A DNA stretch of 64,000 nt from JANNRA01 sp031401035. Lineage in GTDB: Bacteria; Desulfobacterota; Binatia; HRBIN30; CADEER01. The stretch covers positions 1 through 64,000 of the forward strand of contig JANNRA010000226.1 of the NCBI GenBank assembly GCA_031401035.1. Direction: 5' to 3'. Shown here piece after piece: positions 14,981 to 24,590 of the stretch (its first letter is position 1; every line of letters starts with the position of its first letter). The notes under the pieces were generated by a model that ran no database searches, was not told the origin of the DNA, and worked only from the letters and a program-made list of their open reading frames with translations. A program made the position numbers and the translations under genes.

Positions 14981-17900
14981 TCACGACGCGGCCTGCATCG
15001 CCGCGGTGAGCGGGGCCAGCTTGTCGGCCTCGACCGGCGAGGGAAGGACGACGGTGCGATAGCCGCGCAGGCGCAGGACGACGCGCCCCTCCCCGTCGAC
15101 GACCTCGGCGTCGAAACCGGCGCCGTCGCGCGGCGTCACCACCGCCACGGCAGCGCCCGGATCGGCCGGCGGTGGCGCCAGCGCCTCGACGGCGGCGATG
15201 CGCAGCGGCAGCGCCAGGCGGCCCGTCGTGCCCATCTCCCAGATGCCGGCGGTCTGGAAACACAGCTCGATCAAACGCGGCGCGATGCGCGTCGGCTGTT
15301 CGGCCGGCGCGTGATTGGCCGGCAGCGGCGTGGCCAACTCGCCGACGACGCGCTCGCCGACGCGCCAGGCGCGCCGCAGCACCTGGTAGGCCGGACCGTG
15401 GAAATAGATCTGATAGATCTCCGGCGCGCCGACGGTGGTGGCGCCGCCGGCGGCCGGCGCCTCGCCGCGCACCGGCTTCGCCGCCTTGCGGGCGAGACGG
15501 ACGCGGGCGGTGAAGTGGGTCGTCACCTGCGGCTCGGCCTGGCCGGCGAGCTGCCGTGCGGCGCTGAGGCGACAGTCGACGACGACCTGGTCGCCCGCCG
15601 CGCGCGGCTGCGCGGTCAGCGTCAGCGTGCGCGGGTCGTTGCGGTAGAACTTGCACGGGGCGAGGAACTCGACGTCCTCGATACCGATCACCGACCAGTC
15701 GGGCGCGACCAGCGTCGCCAGCTCGGCGAAGGCTTCCAGTCCCATGACGCCGGGCAGCACCGGCGTCCCGTCGATCTGGTGATCGTGCAGGAAGGGCTGC
15801 GCGCCGGGATCGAGCACGGTCTCGACGACCAGCCCGCCGTGGACGCCCATGCCGCAGACGCGGCCCAGCATCGGGCCGCGCACCGTCACGGCGGCGGGGT
15901 CCAGACCGCCTTCGCGGTCGAAGTCGTCGAGCAGGAGGCCGAGCCGCTGTCCGACCAGCACCTCGCCGCGCCGCCCGCCGGCGGTCAGCTCGCGGCGGAT
16001 GAAGGGAATGCCAGCCGACGGCGGCAGCATGTCGATGCCGGCCAGCTCCATCATTTTCGGGATCGAGCCGCGCGTCGCCATGCCGATGCCGCCCCAGGCC
16101 GTCCAGTCGACGGCGATGCCGCGCGTCTCCGGCCGGCTGGTGCGAAAGCTCGCGGCCATCTTGCACAGCAGATCGTTGGCCGCGGCGTAGTCGGCCTGGC
16201 CGCCGTTCCCGAAACGGCCGGCGATCGAGCTGAACGCCACCGTGGCGCCGAGCGGCATGTCGCCGATGGCGTGCAGCAGGTTGAACCAGCCGTCCGCCTT
16301 GACGTCGAAGACGAGGTCGAACTCGGCCGCCGACTTGTCGGGCAGGAAGCGGCTGATCTCCAGCCCGCCGGCGTGCAGCAGGACGTCGACGCGGCCGCTG
16401 CGCTGGCGGACGTCGGCGATCGCCGCCGCGACGGCGGCGGCGTCGCGCAGGTCGACGCGGTGATAGCGCGCCGTGCCGCCGGCGCGCTCGACGGCCTGGA
16501 TGGCCGACAGCGCCGCGTGCTGGCGCTCGAGCCCGGCCAGCTCCTTCTCCACCGCCGCCGGCGTGGCGCGCTCGCCGCGCGCCTTGAGGCGCTCGAAGAG
16601 ATCGCGCTTGAGGCCCTCGCGGTCGCCGGCGAAGCGCTGCAGGTCGGCGTTGCCCGCCTCGGGCGCCGGCGCCAGGTCGAGCAGGTAGAAGGTGCCCGCC
16701 GAGGCGGCGGCGAGGTCGGCGGTGATCGCCGAGGTGATGCTGCCGGCGGCGCCGGTGACGACGAAGACGCTGTCGCGGCCGAGCGTCATGCCGGCCTGCC
16801 CGTCGGCGACCGGCTGCTCGACCAGCGCGACGCTCCAGCGCGCCGCGCCGCTGCGACCGATCTCCACCGCGCCGGGATCGCGCCGCGTCTCCTCGATCAG
16901 CGCCTCGGCGACATCCGCCGCCTTGCCGCCGGTCGGGAAGTCGACCGCCTTGACCAGCGCCGTGGGGCGCTCGCGCTTGTAGGTCTTGGTGAAGCCGGTG
17001 ACGGCGCCGCCGAGCGGCTGCGTCGCGCCGGCGGCATCGTAGCCGTGCTGGCCGCCGAGGCGCGTCGCGGCGACCAGGAAGGTGCCGGGGGACGCGACCT
17101 GCTCGTAGAGAGCGCGCATCGCCGCACAGAGCAGCTTGACGCGCAGGCGCAACGCCTCGCGCCAGGCGGCGAGGTCCATCGCCGCGAGGTCGCCCTCGGC
17201 GTCGAGCGCCGGCAGCCAATAGACGCCCTGCACGGGAGCCGCGGCGCTCCACTCGGTGAGACGCGCGGTGAGCTCATCCGCCGTCGGTGCGCCGGTGATC
17301 GCCAGCACCTTTGCGCCGAGTTTCTCCAGGCGCTTGGTGAGCGCCTTGCCGACGCCGCCGTTGTCGAGCATGACGACGACGCGACTGCCCTTGGCCAGCG
17401 TCACACCGGTCGGCTTGCACAGGTCGAGCGGCGGACGCAGCACCGGTACGGGCACGCGGCGCGGCACCGCGTCGACGGCGGTGAAGTCGGCGGCGGCAGG
17501 GGGAGGAACGGCGGGCGGGCCGCCCGCGCTGCCGGCTGGCGGCCCCTGGGGCAGGTTCGGGGCCCGGTCGCGGACGAACTGGAAGACGTGGTTCAAGGTC
17601 GGGAAGTCGCGCAGCTTCAGTTTGTCGTCGCGCGGGATGTCGTAGATCTCGCGCACGGCGGCGAAGAGCTCCGCCTGCTTGACCGTGTCGACGCCGAGGT
17701 CGGCCTCGAGGTCGAGCTCCGGATCGAGCATGTCGGTCGGATAGCCGGTCTTCTCGGCGACCAGCGCCAGCACGCGCTCGCGCACCGGGTCCGCCGCCGC
17801 CGGGAGCGCGGTCGGTTCCGCTGCTGGGGCGGCGGCGGCCGGTGGCAGCGGGCTGCCAGCGGGCGGGACGCCGGCGCTCCCGGCTGACTGCTGCTCGCGG

Positions 17901-20900
17901 ACGGGCAGCTCGACGCGCGCCGCGGCGGCGGCGCCGGCTGTGACGCGCAAGGTGCGGTTGACCACTTCCAGTTGAGTGGACGTCTCCCCGGTGACGCGGT
18001 CGAGCCACGTCTGCCACGTCGCCTGGTCGGCGATGCGGTAGGCGAAGCCGAGCTCCTGCGGGGCGCGGTGGCGGCCGTCGCGGGTCGGCACCCAACGCAG
18101 CAGGGTCATGCTGATCTGCGAGCCGAAGCCGGCGCCGAGGCGCAGCGCGTAGCGGATCGGGTAGGCGCCGCCGCGCGACAGGTTGAGGGTGCCGAGTTCG
18201 GGGTCGACCTCGCGGTAGTTGGGGATCGGCGGCACCAGGCCGGTCTCGAGCGCCTTCACCGCCACGACGTCCTCGATGCCGACGCCCATCGGATGACCGG
18301 TGAAACCCTTGGTGTTGGCGACGACGATCTGCTCGGCGCCGGGGCCGAAGACGGTGCGCAGCGCGTGCACCTCGGCCGCGGCGCTGCCGCCGCGCGCCGG
18401 CGTGTAGGTCTCGTGCGAGATGAACACCAGCTGCGGCGCCAGCTGCTGGCGCGTCAGGCCCCAGCGCCGCTCGGCGCCGGCGACCAGCCCTTCCATCACC
18501 TGACAGATGTGCTCGACGTCGAGGCGCGTGCCGTGGAAGGCACTGTTCGCCGTCACCGCGCCGAGCAGCTCGCAGATCGGCTGCACGCCGCGCTCGCGCG
18601 CGGCGCCGGCGGACTCGAAGACGAAGGCGGCGGCGCCCATGCCGAGCAGGGTGCCGTGGCGGCGGCGATCGAAGGGCAGCGCCGCGTCGGCAACGTCTTC
18701 ATCGGTCGCCGCGGCGCCGGAAGCGAGGAAGCCGGCGCCGACCCACTCCAGCATGTGCTCGCTGGTGGCGTCGTCGGCGGCGATGACGATCACCCGCCGG
18801 CAGCGCCCGGCGCGGATCCAGTCCTCGGCGACGGCGAAGGCCTGCGTCGTGCTCGCGCAGGCGGAGTTGATCTGCGTGTTCGGTCCGCGCGCGCCGATCA
18901 GTTCGGCGAACTGCGAGTGGCCCATCGACAGGACGCGGAAGAGGAAGCGGCGGTCGAAGGCGTAGGGATGGCGCGCGATCTCGTCGCGCAGCTCGGCGAG
19001 ATGGCGATCGAGCTCCGACACCGCCAGGCCGCCGCCGTCGCCGCTCGCCGCCAGGCGCGCGCGCAGGTGCTCGAGGTGCTCGACCTCCTGCCGCCGGGCG
19101 CGGTCCTGGTGGTAGCGCTGCATCTCGTCGGCGAAGGCGTCGTAGCCGGGAAAGGCAGACGCGAAGAGGATGCCGGTGTCGTCGCGTAGCGCCTCGGGCA
19201 GCGCCCAGCCGGCTGGCAGGCGGGTGCCCTTGTGCGTCGTGCGGTAGCGCATCACCAGGGGAATGCCGGCGTCGCGCAGGGCGTCGAGCCCGGCGCCGAT
19301 GGCGAGCATGGTGTCGATGTCGTAGGCCGCGACACGCTCGGCGGCGAGGCCGAACTCGGCGGTGATGTCGAAGACGCCGGCGCGCGCCGCCAGCTTGATC
19401 ACGTCGGCCGGGCTGGAGATCTCCTCGAAGCTGCCGCTGCCATCGTCGTTCTTCACCACCCGCGTGATGTGCTTGTCGAGAATGGCGTGGCGCAGGCGGC
19501 TGGGGATGACGTCGATCAGCTGCGCGCCGTGCAGCAGCGTCGCCAGGTTCCCGTCGTCGAAGACGTGCGGCGTGCCGGGCAGACCGAGCGCGGCGCCGGA
19601 GACAACGACGGCCTCGCGGGGCAGTGGCGGAGTGGCGTCGCCCTGCTGATACAGATCGCGGGCGCGGGCGAGGAAGTCGGAGAAGAGGCCGGACAGGGCG
19701 TCGGCGCCATCAGCGGCGCTGGCGCCGGCGCGCTCGCCCGCACTCGCGGCCGCACCTGGCGCGGCCGCGGGGATGCCTGCGGCGTACAGCCCGCACAGCG
19801 CCTGGTTGAACGACACGAGGTCGCCCTGCTTGGGGTGGTTGGTGAACAGCGCCTGCACGTCGCCGCGACCGCCGAGGACGTCCTCGACGAAGCCGTGCAG
19901 GGCCTTCTTCGGCCCCACCTCCACGAAGACGCGCGCGCCGGCGGCGTAGAGGGTCTCCAGGCCCTTGATGAACTGCACCGGCTCGGCGACCTGGCGCGCC
20001 AGGATGTCGAGCATCCGCGGCACGACGCCGTCGCCGGTCGGGTAGAACGCGCCGTCGACGTTGGCGACGATCGGCAGGCGTGGCGGCGCCAGGTGCAGGC
20101 GCTCGAGCGTGGCGCGCAGCGGCACGCTGGCCGGCGCGACGATGCGGGTGTGGAAAGCGTGGCTGACCGGCAGCGGCACGGCCATGTGGCCGGCGGCGGT
20201 GAACGCCTCGACGGCGCGGTCGACGGCGTCGCTGGCGCCGCCGACCACCGCCTGGCCGTGGCTGTTGATGTTGGCGATGACGACGTAGCCGTCGACGGCG
20301 GCGAGGATGCGCTCGACCTCGCTCAGCGGCGCGAAGACCGCCGCCATCTTGCCATTGTCGCCCATCGAGACGTTGCTCATCTCGCGACCGCGCGCGCTCA
20401 CCGCCTCCAGCGCGTCGGCAAACGGCAGCGCCTCGGCGGCGACCAGGGCGCCGTACTCGCCCAGACTGTGGCCCATGACCATGTCGGGTGCGACACCGTA
20501 GGCGGCGAGCAGGTGGGTCAGGGCGGTGTCGGCGGCCAGCACCGCCGGCTGGGTGATGGCGGTCTGCCGTAGATCCTCCTCGGCCTGCGCCACCGCCGCT
20601 GCGTCGGCGGCATCGACGAAAATGACCTCGCTGAGCCCCTTGCCGAGCAGCGGCGTCATGATGCGATCGGCGGCGGCGAAGACCGCGGCGACGAGCGGCT
20701 CGCGGCGGCGCAGGTCGGCCAGCATGTTGACGTACTGCGAGCCCTGGCCGGTGAAGAGGAAGGCGACCTTTCCCGGCCCGCCGCGGCCGCGGAAGATGCC
20801 CTGGGCGCGTAGCGCTTTCCACACCGCGGCATCGTCGGTCGTCAACGCCTTGAGCGCCTTGCCCCCCTTGTCGGCCAGTTCGGCGGCGTCGCCGTAGTCG

Positions 20901-22606
20901 ATCGCCAGGCGCTCCGGCGCGGCGAGCTCGGCGGCGGCGGGCGGCGCCGGCGGCGGCGCCACGCCGGACGCCAGCAGGCGCTCGAGCCGCGCCCGCAGGT
21001 CGGCGGCGCAGGCCCCGCCAAGGACCAGAGCGCCGCGCAATGGCGCGCGGGCCGGGACTGGAGGGCGCCGCCCCGTCGGCGCCTGTTGAACGGGAGCACC
21101 GGCACCCATTGCAACAGGCGCCGATGGAGCGGGACGCTCCAGGGCTGGCGGGACACTCGTCGTGCGGCCGTTGCGCTGCAGGCGGCCGGGGATGAACTCT
21201 TCCAGGACGACGTGGAAATTCGTCCCGCCGAAGCCAAAGGCGCTGACGCCGGCACGGCGCACGCCGCACGGCGGCGCCGGCCAGTCGCGCAGCGTCGTGT
21301 TGACGGCGAACGGCGAGCGGCCGAAGTCGATGGCCGGATTCGGGCGCTCGAAGTTGAGGCTCGGCGGCAGTTGCTGGTGGCGCAGCGCCAGCACCGCCTT
21401 GAGCACGCCGGCGGCGCCGGCGGCGCCCTTGAGGTGGCCGATGTTCGACTTCACCGAGCCCAGCGGTACGCTGCCGACCGCCAGGCCGGCGGCGCCGAAG
21501 ACGGCGCTCAGACTCTCGACCTCGACCACGTCGCCGACGCGCGTCGAGGTGCCATGCCCCTCGACCAGGCCGACCGTGTCGAGCGGCAGTCCGGCGTTGC
21601 GCCAGGCGCGCTCGACCGCCAGACGCTGACCGACCGGATTGGGCGCCGTGATGCCCTTGCCCTTGCCGTCGCTGGCGCCGGCGATACCGCGCAGGACGGC
21701 GTGGACGTGATCGCCGTCGCGCTCGGCATCGGCCAGGCGTTTGAACAGGAAAACGGCCGCGCCCTCGCCCATGACGAAGCCGTCGGCGCCATCGGCGTAG
21801 GGACGCGTGCCGGTCGCCGACAGCGCGCCGATCTTGCTGAACTTCACGAACGTCGAGGCGCCCATGTTGCGGTCGACGCCGCCAGTCAGGACGGCGTCGT
21901 AGTCGCCCTCGATCAACCCCTCGACGGCGGCGCTCATCGCCGCCATCGCCGAGGCGCAGGCGGCGTCGGTGACGTAGTTCGGACCGTGCAGGTTGAAGAG
22001 GTTCGCCACTCGGCCGGCGATGATGTTGCCCAGCTCGCCCGGCATGGTGTCCTCGCTGATGTCGGGCATGGCGCTGGCGATGCGGGCGTGGAACTCGCCG
22101 GCGATGGCGGCGCGCATCTCGACCGGCAGGGCCGCGAAGCTCGGCGCCTCGCGCAGCGCCGCGGCATACTCGGGGAACATGATGCGCAAGGCGGTGAGGT
22201 AATGCTTCTCCCCCGCCATGGCGTTGCCCATGATCACCGCCGTGCGCTCGAGCGCCAGCGGACGCTGCGGCCAACCGTAGTCGGCCAGCGCCTCGCGGCT
22301 GCAGGCGACGGCCCATTTTTGCGCGTCGTCCATCGCATCGCTGACGCGCGGCGGAATGGGCAGCTTCCAGGCGATGGGGTCCCACTCCCATTCGCGCACC
22401 CAGCCGCCGATCGCGGAGTAGGTCTTGTCCGGGGCGTGCGGGTCGGCGTCGTAGTAGCGGGCCGGATCCCAGCGCTCGGGCCGCACGTCGCTGATGCTGT
22501 AACGGCCCTCGGTGACGTTGCGCCAGAAGGCGGGTGCGGTGGGCGCGTCGGGGAGGATGGCCCCCACCCCGACGATGGCGATGGCGCGGTCAGCAGTCTC
22601 TGGCAT
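14981..22606 (-). CDS. Multidomain lipid/polyketide synthase KS-AT-KS-ACP-KR-DH (Pfa-like)
   Basis: The 2541-aa megasynthase resembles the PfaA branch of polyunsaturated-fatty-acid synthases and related secondary-lipid synthases. In order: ketosynthase (about 5-470, Cys217 in DAACASAM, His in EGHGTST and SNIGHLKG), acyltransferase (about 625-920, Ser714 in GHSLGEY), second ketosynthase (about 1000-1510, Cys1250 in NSACASTTQ, His in FISHETY and GFTGHP), carrier domain (about 1600-1685), Pfa-type ketoreductase (TGAAGSITSAI, Tyr2140) and double-hotdog dehydratase (HDHQIDGTPVLPG, His2274). The carrier attachment site reads GVDTVKQAEL, Thr1641 in place of the usual Ser. No enoylreductase or thioesterase domain is present. 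Three linkers (489-517, about 1575-1583 and 1690-1699) contain palindromic-repeat sequence. Acyl-CoA dehydrogenase, carboxylase and phosphopantetheinyl transferase genes flank it. Confidence 0.93.
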   Translation of the reverse strand: MPETADRAIAIVGVGAILPDAPTAPAFWRNVTEGRYSISDVRPERWDPARYYDADPHAPDKTYSAIGGWVREWEWDPIAWKLPIPPRVSDAMDDAQKWAVACSREALADYGWPQRPLALERTAVIMGNAMAGEKHYLTALRIMFPEYAAALREAPSFAALPVEMRAAIAGEFHARIASAMPDISEDTMPGELGNIIAGRVANLFNLHGPNYVTDAACASAMAAMSAAVEGLIEGDYDAVLTGGVDRNMGASTFVKFSKIGALSATGTRPYADGADGFVMGEGAAVFLFKRLADAERDGDHVHAVLRGIAGASDGKGKGITAPNPVGQRLAVERAWRNAGLPLDTVGLVEGHGTSTRVGDVVEVESLSAVFGAAGLAVGSVPLGSVKSNIGHLKGAAGAAGVLKAVLALRHQQLPPSLNFERPNPAIDFGRSPFAVNTTLRDWPAPPCGVRRAGVSAFGFGGTNFHVVLEEFIPGRLQRNGRTTSVPPALERPAPSAPVAMGAGAPVQQAPTGRRPPVPARAPLRGALVLGGACAADLRARLERLLASGVAPPPAPPAAAELAAPERLAIDYGDAAELADKGGKALKALTTDDAAVWKALRAQGIFRGRGGPGKVAFLFTGQGSQYVNMLADLRRREPLVAAVFAAADRIMTPLLGKGLSEVIFVDAADAAAVAQAEEDLRQTAITQPAVLAADTALTHLLAAYGVAPDMVMGHSLGEYGALVAAEALPFADALEAVSARGREMSNVSMGDNGKMAAVFAPLSEVERILAAVDGYVVIANINSHGQAVVGGASDAVDRAVEAFTAAGHMAVPLPVSHAFHTRIVAPASVPLRATLERLHLAPPRLPIVANVDGAFYPTGDGVVPRMLDILARQVAEPVQFIKGLETLYAAGARVFVEVGPKKALHGFVEDVLGGRGDVQALFTNHPKQGDLVSFNQALCGLYAAGIPAAAPGAAASAGERAGASAADGADALSGLFSDFLARARDLYQQGDATPPLPREAVVVSGAALGLPGTPHVFDDGNLATLLHGAQLIDVIPSRLRHAILDKHITRVVKNDDGSGSFEEISSPADVIKLAARAGVFDITAEFGLAAERVAAYDIDTMLAIGAGLDALRDAGIPLVMRYRTTHKGTRLPAGWALPEALRDDTGILFASAFPGYDAFADEMQRYHQDRARRQEVEHLEHLRARLAASGDGGGLAVSELDRHLAELRDEIARHPYAFDRRFLFRVLSMGHSQFAELIGARGPNTQINSACASTTQAFAVAEDWIRAGRCRRVIVIAADDATSEHMLEWVGAGFLASGAAATDEDVADAALPFDRRRHGTLLGMGAAAFVFESAGAARERGVQPICELLGAVTANSAFHGTRLDVEHICQVMEGLVAGAERRWGLTRQQLAPQLVFISHETYTPARGGSAAAEVHALRTVFGPGAEQIVVANTKGFTGHPMGVGIEDVVAVKALETGLVPPIPNYREVDPELGTLNLSRGGAYPIRYALRLGAGFGSQISMTLLRWVPTRDGRHRAPQELGFAYRIADQATWQTWLDRVTGETSTQLEVVNRTLRVTAGAAAAARVELPVREQQSAGSAGVPPAGSPLPPAAAAPAAEPTALPAAADPVRERVLALVAEKTGYPTDMLDPELDLEADLGVDTVKQAELFAAVREIYDIPRDDKLKLRDFPTLNHVFQFVRDRAPNLPQGPPAGSAGGPPAVPPPAAADFTAVDAVPRRVPVPVLRPPLDLCKPTGVTLAKGSRVVVMLDNGGVGKALTKRLEKLGAKVLAITGAPTADELTARLTEWSAAAPVQGVYWLPALDAEGDLAAMDLAAWREALRLRVKLLCAAMRALYEQVASPGTFLVAATRLGGQHGYDAAGATQPLGGAVTGFTKTYKRERPTALVKAVDFPTGGKAADVAEALIEETRRDPGAVEIGRSGAARWSVALVEQPVADGQAGMTLGRDSVFVVTGAAGSITSAITADLAAASAGTFYLLDLAPAPEAGNADLQRFAGDREGLKRDLFERLKARGERATPAAVEKELAGLERQHAALSAIQAVERAGGTARYHRVDLRDAAAVAAAIADVRQRSGRVDVLLHAGGLEISRFLPDKSAAEFDLVFDVKADGWFNLLHAIGDMPLGATVAFSSIAGRFGNGGQADYAAANDLLCKMAASFRTSRPETRGIAVDWTAWGGIGMATRGSIPKMMELAGIDMLPPSAGIPFIRRELTAGGRRGEVLVGQRLGLLLDDFDREGGLDPAAVTVRGPMLGRVCGMGVHGGLVVETVLDPGAQPFLHDHQIDGTPVLPGVMGLEAFAELATLVAPDWSVIGIEDVEFLAPCKFYRNDPRTLTLTAQPRAAGDQVVVDCRLSAARQLAGQAEPQVTTHFTARVRLARKAAKPVRGEAPAAGGATTVGAPEIYQIYFHGPAYQVLRRAWRVGERVVGELATPLPANHAPAEQPTRIAPRLIELCFQTAGIWEMGTTGRLALPLRIAAVEALAPPPADPGAAVAVVTPRDGAGFDAEVVDGEGRVVLRLRGYRTVVLPSPVEADKLAPLTAAMQAAS
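17511..17537. repeat. Family B half-element in the ACP-KR linker of the synthase
   Basis: These 27 bases match a family B arm (46318-46350 type) at about 24 of 27 positions when read on the minus strand. They contain their own 17-base palindrome (17511-17527). They encode part of a Pro/Ala/Gly linker directly after the carrier domain. Only one arm is recognisable, so this is an old or partial copy. Confidence 0.6.
17844..17886. repeat. Family B half-element in the KS2-ACP linker of the synthase
   Basis: Bases 17859-17884 match the family B arm at 46392-46417 at 24 of 26 positions. Next to them is a small hairpin (17844-17857, GGCAG, 4 bases, CTGCC). The segment is in frame and encodes AGSAGVPPAG in the flexible linker ahead of the carrier domain. 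Confidence 0.7.
21058..21142. repeat. Family A palindrome in the KS-AT linker of the synthase
   Basis: Arms 21058-21088 and 21112-21142 surround a 23-base centre. The left arm is identical over 31 bases to 88-118 at the window start. The right arm has drifted and pairs at about 26 of 31 positions. It is in frame and encodes synthase residues 489-517, between the first ketosynthase and the acyltransferase. Confidence 0.85.
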
Positions 22607-22630
22607 TACTCGTCTGGCCTCCGGTCGGGT

Positions 22631-24301
22631 TCATCGCGTGGCGCGGCCGTAAAGCGCGTCGGCGGCGCGGTCCATGTCGCTCAGCAGGCCAACCTGGACG
22701 CGGTGGATGGCGCCGACGCCGGCGGCGCTCTCGAAGCCGGCCAGCTCGGCCGCGCCGAGAGCGTCGGCGCCACAGGTCCAACGCAATCCGTCCGCGGCCA
22801 CCTTCAGCGCCACCTCGCGCGCCGCGATGCGTGCCAGGATGGCCAGCGCCGCCGCGTCGAAGCGAGGGGCGGCGTTGGTGTGTAAGGTGCCGGCGGCGGC
22901 CTGCGCGGCACGGTGCGACAGACAGGCGGCGCCCTCGGCGTGCGCGATCAGCTCGCCGAGGCGGAACAGCACGTGCTGATTGCGCGTCAGCTTGCCGAGC
23001 CGGGCCCGTTCCATCACCTCGGCAAGGGCGTGCAGGGCGAGCGCCGCGATATCGGCGCCGACCGCCGGGCTGCCGCGGTGCAGCGCCTCCATCTGCTTTG
23101 CCTGCTCATGATAATATTGACCCCGCGTCTTCAGATGCAGCTGCCAACGGTCGCGGCTGATGGTCATCTCCATGATCTCCGAGGTGCCCTCGTAGATCGT
23201 CGTGATGCGCACGTCGCGCTTGTGCTTCTCGACCTGGTACTCCTTCGTGTAGCCGTAGCCGCCGAGGGCCTGGATGGCGGCCTCGCAGGCGGCGTTGCCG
23301 GCCTCGCTGGAGAGGTACTTGGCGATGGCGCCCTCGGTGTTCTGGTTCTCGGCCCCGCCGTCGATGCGCGCGGCGGTCGCCTCGATCACGGCGCGCCCCA
23401 TTTCCAGGCGCACGGCGTGCGGCACGATCAGCTTGTGCGTGTACCCCTGCTTCTCCGCCAGCGGCCCGCCCGCCTGGATGCGCTCGCGTGAGTAGGCGAT
23501 GGCGGCGTCGAGCGCCGCCCAGCCGGCGCCGAGCCCGAAGGCGGCGACCATCAGGCGCGTGTATCCGAACACCGCCTGCGCCTGTTGCAGGCCCTGCCCC
23601 TCGACGCCGCCGACCAGGCGGTCGGCGTCGACGCGCACGTCCTCGAGGTACACCGCGGCGGTGTTGCTGGCGCGGATGCCGTGCTTGTCCTCGGGCTTGC
23701 CGCAGGACAGTCCCGCCGCGCCCTTCTCGACGACGAACCAGCTCGGCCCGCCCGGCGTGTCGGCCAGGATGGTGTAGACGTCGGCGACACCGCCGTTGCT
23801 GATCCATTGCTTGCGACCGGTGATCGTGTAGCCGACGATGGCTCCGTCCGCCTCGATCCGCGCGGCGCTGGTGCGCAGCGAGGCGAGGTCGCTGCCGGCG
23901 GCCGGCTCGGTGGCGCCGTAGGCCATGATCAGGCCCTCGTCAGCGATGCGGGTCAGCCAGTGCCGACGCTGCTCTGGCGTGCCGCCGACCACGATCGGGT
24001 CGCTGCCGAGAAAGGTCGCGAACAGTCCGGTGGCGATGCCGAGGTCGATGCGCGCCATCTGCTCGCACAGACGGTACATATCGAAGGCCCCGCCGCCCAT
24101 GCCGTTGAACTCCTCCGGAATGAAGAGCAGATGGATGCCGAGCTCGGGACCGCACATGCGGCGGACAATCGCCTCGGGAAACTCGTCGCGCACGTCGAAG
24201 CCCATCAGCGCCTCGAACGGCAAATGGTGCCCCGCGAACTCCGTCAACGCTGCCAGCACCCCGTCGAGGGTTTCCTTGTCGAGACCAGCGGGCATATTCA
24301 T
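22631..24301 (-). CDS. Acyl-CoA dehydrogenase (long form)
   Basis: This 556-aa flavoprotein has the N- and middle-domain motifs [15 protein letters not shown] and [10 protein letters not shown], and the C-terminal helical domain with [16 protein letters not shown] and the catalytic-base region [11 protein letters not shown]. About 130 residues extend beyond the usual 380-400-aa core, as in long acyl-CoA dehydrogenases. It forms or, in reverse, reduces an alpha,beta double bond in an acyl thioester using FAD. It is first in the operon, 24 bases before the synthase start. That synthase lacks an enoylreductase, so a role in setting the saturation of the product is plausible but unproven. The ATG at 24295 has better spacing from GAGAGAGG than the one at 24301. 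Confidence 0.9.
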   Translation of the reverse strand: MNMPAGLDKETLDGVLAALTEFAGHHLPFEALMGFDVRDEFPEAIVRRMCGPELGIHLLFIPEEFNGMGGGAFDMYRLCEQMARIDLGIATGLFATFLGSDPIVVGGTPEQRRHWLTRIADEGLIMAYGATEPAAGSDLASLRTSAARIEADGAIVGYTITGRKQWISNGGVADVYTILADTPGGPSWFVVEKGAAGLSCGKPEDKHGIRASNTAAVYLEDVRVDADRLVGGVEGQGLQQAQAVFGYTRLMVAAFGLGAGWAALDAAIAYSRERIQAGGPLAEKQGYTHKLIVPHAVRLEMGRAVIEATAARIDGGAENQNTEGAIAKYLSSEAGNAACEAAIQALGGYGYTKEYQVEKHKRDVRITTIYEGTSEIMEMTISRDRWQLHLKTRGQYYHEQAKQMEALHRGSPAVGADIAALALHALAEVMERARLGKLTRNQHVLFRLGELIAHAEGAACLSHRAAQAAAGTLHTNAAPRFDAAALAILARIAAREVALKVAADGLRWTCGADALGAAELAGFESAAGVGAIHRVQVGLLSDMDRAADALYGRATR

Positions 24302-24590
24302 CCTCTCTCGCTTGAGCGGGAATCAGCACCATCTGTGCCACGTGGCCGAGGGCGCCGCGGGTCGGCGGTGCGTAGGAACGATATGCACCGCTGAGAATGC
24401 CGCGTCGCCGGGGCGAGTCGCCGCGAGCGGCGTGATCGCCCTACAGCGGCGCGAGAAAGAGCCGCCAACGCCCGGCGGCGCCAGGCGCGCGGCTCATTCC
24501 GACGCTTCGGAATCGCGTCCGTCATGGCGCGCCGCGGCGGGACACGCCGGCGCTGGCACGGTTGGTGGACTGGGCAGAACGGAGGCGTGC
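24302..24590. promoter_or_regulatory. Divergent control region of the lipid operon and the WS/DGAT gene
   Basis: This 289-base gap separates the left-running lipid operon from the right-running acyltransferase. It holds an 18-base dyad, 24496-24513 (ATTCCGA, 4 bases, TCGGAAT), a size and shape typical of operators for TetR-like regulators of lipid genes. No regulator gene lies nearby. The acyltransferase ribosome site CGGAGG is at 24580-24585. I could not identify promoter boxes with confidence. Confidence 0.4.

Noticed and set aside
14981..22606. Chain-length-factor-like inactive second KS
   Set aside because: The second ketosynthase keeps Cys1250 and both His motifs, so it may be active.
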